A stretch of DNA of 64,000 bases from positions 172,445,001 through 172,509,000 of the forward strand of contig NC_135787.1 in NCBI RefSeq assembly GCF_051106095.1, read 5' to 3'. The stretch comes from Pogona vitticeps (lineage: Eukaryota > Chordata > Lepidosauria > Squamata > Agamidae). The notes beneath the pieces were generated by a model that searched no databases, had not been told where the DNA came from, and saw nothing but the letters and a program-made list of their open reading frames with translations. Shown here piece by piece: positions 38,790 to 64,000 of this stretch (its first letter is position 1; each line of letters begins with the position of its first letter). The translations under genes were made by a program, and so were the position numbers.

Positions 38790-39416
38790 TGGTTGTGATT
38801 GTGGCCGTATTCTGAAGGTTTTTCTTCCTGACGTTTCACCAGTCTCTGTGGCTGGCATCTTCAGAGGACAGGAGTCAGAACTCTGTCCATGCTCTGTTCT
38901 GTTTGTTGAATAGTTGCGTATTTATAGCTGTGGGAACAGCTTTAATCCTTTTCCGGAGATAGGGTGATGATGGTGATCAGTGTGTTTTTGTTGTGGATGT
39001 ATTGTTGTGATAAAGGACAGATATTATCTGTCACTGTGATTGATGGGTGTCTTTAGCTGGTCTTTTTTGTGCAATGATCCCTGGTCCTTGTGGCTGGGTA
39101 GAGTTTGTTGACGTTTGCAGGCTGTATTTTGACAACACCAGTAATCATTATGTTAGACTGCACAGGGAAGCCATTGAAATTCATAAACACCAGCAGAGCT
39201 TCAACAAAAAATAGGAAAATCTAAAACTGAACAAGGACTGGCTCCCAGCACTGAAAAATATGACAAACAACAACAGAGCATGGACAGAGTTCCTACTCCA
39301 GTCTTCTGAAGATGCCGGCCACAGAGACTGGCGAAACGTCAAGAAGAACAACCTTCCAGCCCGAAAAACCCACAACAACCATCAGATCCCGGCTGTGAAA
39401 GCCTTCAAGAATACAT
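38790..39416 (+). mobile_element. Penelope-like element fragment with GIY-YIG-domain remnant
   Basis: 627 bp flanked by a perfect 12-bp duplication TCCACAATCACA (38778-38789, 39417-39428). The 3' half encodes NHYVRLHREAIEIHKHQQSF and LKLNKDWLPAL, resembling the C-terminal endonuclease region of Penelope-like elements. Its ends are inverted repeats (TTCACCAGTCTCTGTGGCTG versus CCACAGAGACTGGCGAAACG). 5'-truncated remnant. Confidence 0.65.
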
Positions 39417-39428
39417 TCCACAATCACA

Positions 39429-41615
39429 GTTTACAATTTGTTGTCCATTAAAATACATAGCCAGAAGCCACTTGGGAATGCTTCCATAATGAAAACACTT
39501 TGTATGAACCAACTCTAAACATCCAAAAATTTAACACTGAAGAGTACTCAACCAAGCTTATTAGGTGCCACTACCAGCAACTGTGTTTTTGTTGTTGTTG
39601 CAAGCCATTAATAATAAAGACAGTTTAGAACACTGTAACAGGAACCAAACTTTAAAAACATTAACACTTATGAAAATAAAGTTTGTTGCCTATAGAATAA
39701 GATCGGTTTCAGTCATTAAATCTACTCACATGTCCTTAAGGTGCTTAAAACATATTGGTAAAACATGTAACTTTGCATAAACTAAGCATAGTATTTAAAG
39801 CCATAAGTTAATGCCTTTTTTGCTGCATGGAAGAAAAGCCGTAGCTGATGGTGCAACTAGTGGTAAACAGTTGCATTTCTCACTAAGTTGGGATGGAGAA
39901 GACATGCAGTCCAACAATTATTTGGAAGGTAATATATTACCCATTACTGCAGTGATGTACAGAAGGTCAAGAGAAAAGAGCAAAGGAATGATACATTAAT
40001 CTCTTAGCAAGGACAATCTTTGTGCAAACTGCTAATTTTAAGATAAACATTTTCTAGATGGAATGGTAGAATGCCTTCAAAAAGTCCTATTCATCACCAA
40101 CAATTTTCAGAAATAAAAACGTTGTTTTGCTACTTAAATATGGAAGACCCTCTTCTAGAATATTTTATATTTGTTGACCTTACATTCTAATTTATAAGCC
40201 TAATGAGATGGAAGTTTAAACGAAAAACAAAAGATCTTATTATACTTCCCCCCTTCAATATCTATTTGTGGCTAAGCATCAATTGACACTTAATTGCCAT
40301 GGGTTTTCTTATTAGCAAAATGCAGCCACAGAAACTGTGATTGAGCAACATTAGACAAGTTCTTGGTGAGTGGTTCTTTCCAACATTTTTTGGATTTAGC
40401 AGTTTTGTTTCCCACTGTGTTTCAAGAAAAACAGTGCTATGTTTGGGCTGTGCTTCTTAACCAGGAAGACTATAAAGAAGAAACTAGTTAAAGGTTCCTC
40501 TCCACCCAGCCTCCTTCTGCAGTTGTATTTCATAGAACAGAAACTGTCAAGGAAAAATGAAAACATTCTGTAGTTTGGCCTACCAGAATGTGAAATCCTC
40601 AGAATGGCAACAAGCGGCCTCAGAAGGCTGGGATGGGGGCATTTTCCACGTGATACCAGGAGTGACTTAAGATCACTTTGGGTTTCTCAAAAACAAACAA
40701 GCAAGCAAGCAATCAAAAAACACTATTCTGGGAACCTGTGTTCCTTGTTTCAGAGAACTATGCCTAGAGACTTCAGATGTGAAATTCTCCCTTTCCTTTC
40801 TTTTTTTTTAAAATTGTGATTAAGGCTCTGGAAGTCACAAAAATGATTACCCCTGCCTTTAAAAAGTAACATCCTGATGAACTTATTTCTTTAAATCTAC
40901 AGGCTGACTGTTTAGTAGGAATTCACAAACACAGTTTCTTGTATGCCCAGGAAATTGTTAGGCATTAAGTATGGAAATCACTTTGCTGTAAATTCTAAAG
41001 AATTATAACAAAGTTCTGGTTAAATTCTTTAGCCTTCTTCCTTGATACCAAATCTGTCAAATTCATACAGATATAAAGGAACGTGGGAGAAAACCTCTTC
41101 ACACTGATATAAGAATAATGGTTTAGTTGTTTTAGTTCTTAAATTCAAGAAACATCCATTATATCTCCGAAGTCCATTGACCATATTTCAACAAAAACAG
41201 GCAGCTGCATAATGAACAATTTTAACTGCAGTTATTATACCTATATCAGTGTAAAGTTACTCTAAAAAACCACACCATTTTTCTCTCGTCTACAGTTCAG
41301 TTAGCTGCCAAATATGTTAGATTTTCAAGCATCTCTGCCTGAAAATGTTAGAAAGATTTTTAAACAAGAACTAGATGCTCTGTAACAAAAATGTCCTTTA
41401 ATATTTCACTCACAACCAAAGTCAGTATAAATATCAGTAGAACTTGCTGGAACTTTATATTATGTAGTTAAATAATCTCTGAAACTGAGAGCAAATTTAA
41501 CTAACTCTTTTGAGCACTTGGGTCTCTTTACAAGCTTCCACATCTGTTCTCCTTAAAATGGTATTTTCCATAATTCAACACTTCCCCCTGACTCCTCTTC
41601 TCCTTTAGCTATAAG
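39429..41615. other. convergent intergenic / CHPT1 3'UTR, no gene seen
   Basis: AT-rich with no recognisable coding family. The minus strand directly below the CHPT1 stop must include its 3'UTR; ATTAAA (minus, 41402-41397) is a possible poly(A) signal. Confidence 0.45.
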
Positions 41616-60172
<18,557 letters not shown>

Positions 60173-60619
60173 GGCGGCTTCCCAGCCGCTCTCTGAACGC
60201 CGCCTAGTCAGTCAGTCAGTCAGCAGCCCGGGCTGCCCAGCCCTCAAGCGCTTCCGTGACGGCGGAGGCGGGCCCCCCTCGGCTCGGTGGGGCGGGCAAG
60301 AGGCAGGCGAGGGAAGGTCAGGACGGTCGCCGCAGCGGCTGGAGGCGGGCAGGCAAGCAAGCTCGGGCCGCCCCGTCCCGCCTGAGGGAGAACAGCTGGG
60401 CCCCCGAGGGGCCCTTTAACCGGCCTTCCGGAGCGCCGAGTCTTGGCTGCGCCGCGCAGGGAGGCCTGGCGGGCGCTTTTTACGAGCTCCTCCTTTTCCC
60501 CCCACACGGCCTTCGCCCTTCCGTCTCGAGCGCAAACACAGAGCCCTGAGAGCAGTAGTCAGCGGGTAGTGCTTTGTAGCAGGCGGCCAGGGACCCACTG
60601 TCCTCGGAGTAGCCCGAAG

Positions 60620-60640
60620 ACTACACGCCCAGCGTGCCTG
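60620..60640 (+). promoter_or_regulatory. ZNF143-type promoter motif (near match)
   Basis: ACTACACGCCCAGCGTGCCT resembles the vertebrate promoter element ACTACAATTCCCAGCATGC bound by ZNF143, with a few mismatches. It is about 450 bases upstream of the CHPT1 start codon at the edge of the CpG island. Confidence 0.35.
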
Positions 60641-60689
60641 CAAACGTCCTGGCGATTGGAAGGAAGGGCAATATTTGTTATTTGGACTC

Positions 60690-61380
60690 TTATATTGCCC
60701 CTGTAGTGCAAGTATTTGTGCACTTAGACATCTGTTGATGACTCTTGCAAGCACAGTATCACAAAATGAATCTTCCTATTCACAGTTAGATGAGGGACAG
60801 CATGGCAATTATAGCAACAGTGGGACAATTTGTGCATCCAAGACCTCTGCAACAGCATCAGTACATAAATTACAGTGGCAAAGGTCAAGTGTCCTTTTGA
60901 ATTCAGCTTCAGACAAAAATCCAAATTATCTTCCTCAACTGGGTTGGGTACCCATAACAGAGAATAATCAGTTCCACATGCAGGATTGTCAAAATCCTAG
61001 ACTAAGTTGGCAAGAGCCTTAGCAAACTTTTAAGTGCTCTGCAGCAGCACTGTTACTTTCAGCTCTCCCATTCCTTGATTCAAATCTCTTACTCACAGCC
61101 CTGCACTTACTTAGTCCCACCCCTTTGGGCCAAACCTGTATTTTATAGGGGTTACACAAGCAATTCTCTGGGTGGTTTATAGATAAATGCTTAAAACCCC
61201 AAGGGACTCCACATGACAATACATTCTATAATAACGGACATTTACATATAGAAAATAATTTTCTTCTCCTTCATGGCTATTTGAAGCAAGTGATACACAT
61301 GTTACTAGTTTAAAATAATAATAATTGCATGCCCTGGAGTCCATTCTGACTTAGGGCAAACATTTGCAGGATTTTCTAAG
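60690..61380. other. upstream flank of CHPT1, no gene seen
   Basis: Composition falls back to the genome average beyond the CpG island. A 115-codon open frame at 60675-61022 starts in the island but has no recognisable domain. Confidence 0.5.
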
Positions 61381-61389
61381 TAGAGAGTA

Positions 61390-61896
61390 CAGTGGGGTCT
61401 TGACTTAAGTGCGGCTCGAGTTAAGAACATGTTGACTTAAGAACCACTCTCATAGGAAAATATTGACTTGACTTACATACTTAGATTTGAGTTAAGAACT
61501 GAAAAAAACCACGTGGGAGGCAGGGAAAGTGCAAAATTTGAACTTTCAGTTAACTGTTGGCCAGTGAAGAGGGTGCCTGTCTGCTTCCTCACTCCTCCCA
61601 GCGTTTAGAGAGTGGATTGGGAGTCTTCAGACTGCCTGGTACTGTATTGCCTGGACTGTATTTTCCCTGCCTTCCCTGAACCTTTCTTGACCTAAGAAAA
61701 AAAGAAACAAAATATCCCCCTCTAGTGGCCGAAGGCAGAATAGCAGCTTCCCATTAGTTTATGGACAGAAAAGAGCAGATACGGATCCAATGGTTTTCAA
61801 TGCATTCCTATGGGAAATGCAGATTTGACCTGAGAACTTTTTGACTTGAGAACCGCCTTCCAATACGGATTAAGTTCTCAAGTCAAGACCCCACTG
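61390..61896. mobile_element. TA-flanked MITE, family C, copy 2
   Basis: 507 bp between TA dinucleotides with ends CAGTGGGGTCTTGACTTAAG and CTCAAGTCAAGACCCCACTG. About twice the length of the 53084 copy, sharing the last about 95 bases almost exactly (AGAACCGCCTTCCAATACGG). Confidence 0.85.
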
Positions 61897-62147
61897 TACA
61901 GTACTTAGAAGTGCCTTACCGTTCCTCTCTTCTGGCAGCACCATGGGACTGTGTACCTCATCCCAAGATTTACACAGACTGGCTCTTTTCTCTAGAGGCA
62001 CAGTGAGGAATTGAACTTTTAACCTCCGAAACTGTAGCCAGATACCTAAACCACTGAGCGATCCAGCCAGCTAGTTTCTTTAAGAAAACCTAATTATTTG
62101 AAGAATACAAAAATATGATTTCAATGAGCTAACTGTATCATAGACTG

Positions 62148-62244
62148 CCCTCTAAAGATGCCGGCCACAGAGACTGGCGAAACATTAGGAAGAACAACCT
62201 TCAGAACACGGCCAAAGAGCCCGAAAAACCAAGAAAAGCCATTA
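62148..62244. mobile_element. short Penelope-terminal insertion
   Basis: 97 bp containing AAGATGCCGGCCACAGAGAC and GGCCAAAGAGCCCGAAAAAC, the right arm of the 43169 palindrome. Flanked by TATCATAGACTG (62136-62147) and TATCATAGGCTG (62245-62256). Confidence 0.7.
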
Positions 62245-62319
62245 TATCATAGGCTGTCAGAGGCATTAAAAAGGCATATTTTTAATATATGATGTGCATG
62301 CTTGTTGACAAATTACATC

Positions 62320-62395
62320 TCAGACTGATGGAAGTTGTAGTTCAGTAACAGTGGGAGGTCTACTCTTACTCACCTTGGCAACCTAAGGTTGTAGC
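62320..62395. repeat. short interspersed repeat fragment
   Basis: GATGGAAGTTGTAGTTCAGT; inverse orientation of the ACTACAACTCCCAT-type motif at 15123. Confidence 0.35.
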
Positions 62396-62425
62396 CTAAT
62401 TACATATGCCTAGGATTAAGTTCTG

Positions 62426-62765
62426 GGATGTGGTGGTGCTGCAGGTTAAACTGCAGGAGCCTCTGTGCTGCAAAGTCAGAAGACCAGCTGTCGTAAGATC
62501 GAATCCACGCAACGGAGTGAGCTCCCATCGCTTGTCCCAGCTCCTGCCAACCTAGCAGTTTGAAAGCATGTAAATGTGAGTAGATAAATAGGTACCACCA
62601 TGGTGGGAAGGTCATGGCATTCCGTGTCTAGCCGCGCTGGCCACATGACCATGGAAACTGTCTACAGACAAACGCTGGCTCTATGGCTTGGAGATGGGGA
62701 TGAGCACCACACCCTAGAGTTGGACACGACTGGACTAAATGTCAAGGGGAACCTTTAACTTACCT
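62426..62765 (+). mobile_element. Sauria-type SINE (tRNA head, Bov-B tail), copy 2
   Basis: Same structure as 11303-11647: B-box AAGATCGAATCC, GGACTAAATGTCAAGGGGAA tail. Flanked by a perfect 15-bp duplication TAGGATTAAGTTCTG (62411-62425, 62766-62780). Confidence 0.88.
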
Positions 62766-62780
62766 TAGGATTAAGTTCTG

Positions 62781-64000
62781 TTTCCTTACAAACACACATG
62801 TAGAGGAGTTGCCCACGCCATCCTGATGTCTTCTGGATACCTTGGATGACAACTCACACCATCACTGATGACCATAGTTTGCAATGATGGGGCTTATGGC
62901 ACACAAACAGTATAGTGTTAGGTAGAACAATCCAGTGCCAGGTAGAACAGATAGTATTCATGGTGGAGGAGCCATCACAAATGCTGAACTCAAATGGAGC
63001 AGGAAAGCCTGAGTGGTGTCCTAGTCCCTGATAGTGAAGAATCCTAGGATTTGGGCCCTGCAAGTCCTGGTTCCACTACGATACTCTATGTGACAGGTAG
63101 ATATTTAGCATAAGTGTTTCACCCAGCTAGAGAATGCTGCTTCACTTGTGTTTTGCATACCATGTTGCTGCTAAAGTTGTAAAAGACAGGATAGACCGGG
63201 AGCAAGTGTCTTCAGTTTCTCCCCATCATTAATATAATATCTGCCTGTCCTTATGTTCTCTGTAATGTTTAAGTTTGAAAGGAGAGAGGCACAACTTGGG
63301 TTGGTGACTGAGTGGCCAGGTAGCATTCTTCAGAACTTGACTCAGGGTGCGACCACATCAGATTTGATTCACAACCTCTATTGTTTGAAATCACAGCCAG
63401 TGCTCACACAAGAGTGGACTAATTTGAGAGTTCACTGTTCATACTGGATGCAATGAAATTCACATTCTAGCCCATCCCATTCCCTTCCTCTGGTGTTGCC
63501 TTTGCTGATCCTTCTTTACTTCTCTGGGCCCACCTCTGCTGATCTTTTATGGGGCGCAAATGCCTTTGCCTCATGTGGTCTGTAAAAAAATACTTCAAAT
63601 TCACACATTTTATAAGGGGAGCAAATCCTGCAATATTTGACCATGTGGTCACAACCTTAGGTGAGATCTACCACTTGCATGTCCTCATTTTGTGCTTTAT
63701 TAAATTGTGGAAATTTTATTTGCTTAGCATACTTGCTGAAAGTTCACTGGAATACTCATCCTGCCAGTTGCCATATTGCATTCAGAACAACTTATGTATG
63801 TTGTTCAATGGTGATGATATTTCATACAGTTTTTTCATATCAACAATTGCCTTTTGTAGGAAGACAGTTGTCACACAGGTATTAGAAGGGAGTTGTTTCA
63901 TCTGCATAATTCATTACAGCAACGTGTTTTAATCATCTATTGGTGATGACCTACTGGGTGAGAGCGTTAATTTATGTCCAGATGTCCTTCATGCAAGTAA
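62781..64000. other. right end of window, no gene seen
   Basis: No exon-like conserved peptide on either strand. In human the next gene beyond CHPT1 is MYBPC1; none of its exons is recognisable here. Confidence 0.5.

Overview
The window is vertebrate nuclear DNA, almost certainly from a squamate reptile. It carries exons of three genes with human orthologues: GNPTAB (plus strand, 3'-terminal 13 coding exons), SYCP3 (plus strand, complete coding sequence) and CHPT1 (minus strand, complete coding sequence). This order and relative orientation match human 12q23. The squamate assignment rests on two SINEs whose 3' ends have the Bov-B-type tail typical of Sauria SINEs, on Bov-B/RTE, CR1 and L2 LINE fragments, and on many MITEs and Penelope-type termini. 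The species cannot be named from sequence alone.

Layout. 1-3827 is a GNPTAB intron (intron 8 by human numbering) holding a 5'-truncated LINE with a fully open frame. 3828-20951 holds GNPTAB exons 9-21, followed by a roughly 1.7 kb 3'UTR ending near an AATAAA at 22671. 22.7-24.8 kb is intergenic. 24.8-25.8 kb is a GC-rich, CpG-containing stretch that is the likely SYCP3 promoter and has three GGCGGGA motifs. 26845-37378 holds eight SYCP3 coding exons; the first long intron contains a nested pile of transposons. 37.4-41.6 kb is the convergent SYCP3/CHPT1 interval with a Penelope-like insertion. 41616-60172 is CHPT1 in eight coding exons read right to left; its 8 kb first intron holds MITEs and a second, decayed copy of the LINE seen at 0.4-3.1 kb. 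59.5-60.7 kb is the CHPT1 CpG island. 60.7-64 kb is repeat-bearing DNA upstream of CHPT1 with no recognisable gene.

The genes are neighbours by conserved synteny and not by shared function. GNPTAB makes the mannose-6-phosphate tag on lysosomal enzymes in the Golgi, SYCP3 builds the meiotic chromosome axis, and CHPT1 makes phosphatidylcholine.

I found no CRISPR, operon-like or otherwise novel system and no recognisable retroviral or LTR element. The most notable observations concern mobile DNA: an insertion that duplicated the GNPTAB exon 11 splice donor; a LINE with about 900 uninterrupted codons and a clean target-site duplication; four Penelope-type insertions, three of them under 200 bp, each flanked by 10-12 bp duplications; a Bov-B LINE interrupted at a TA by a MITE and joined in frame to an L2 fragment; and a LINE copy in which an (ATT)n tract has expanded inside the RT coding region.
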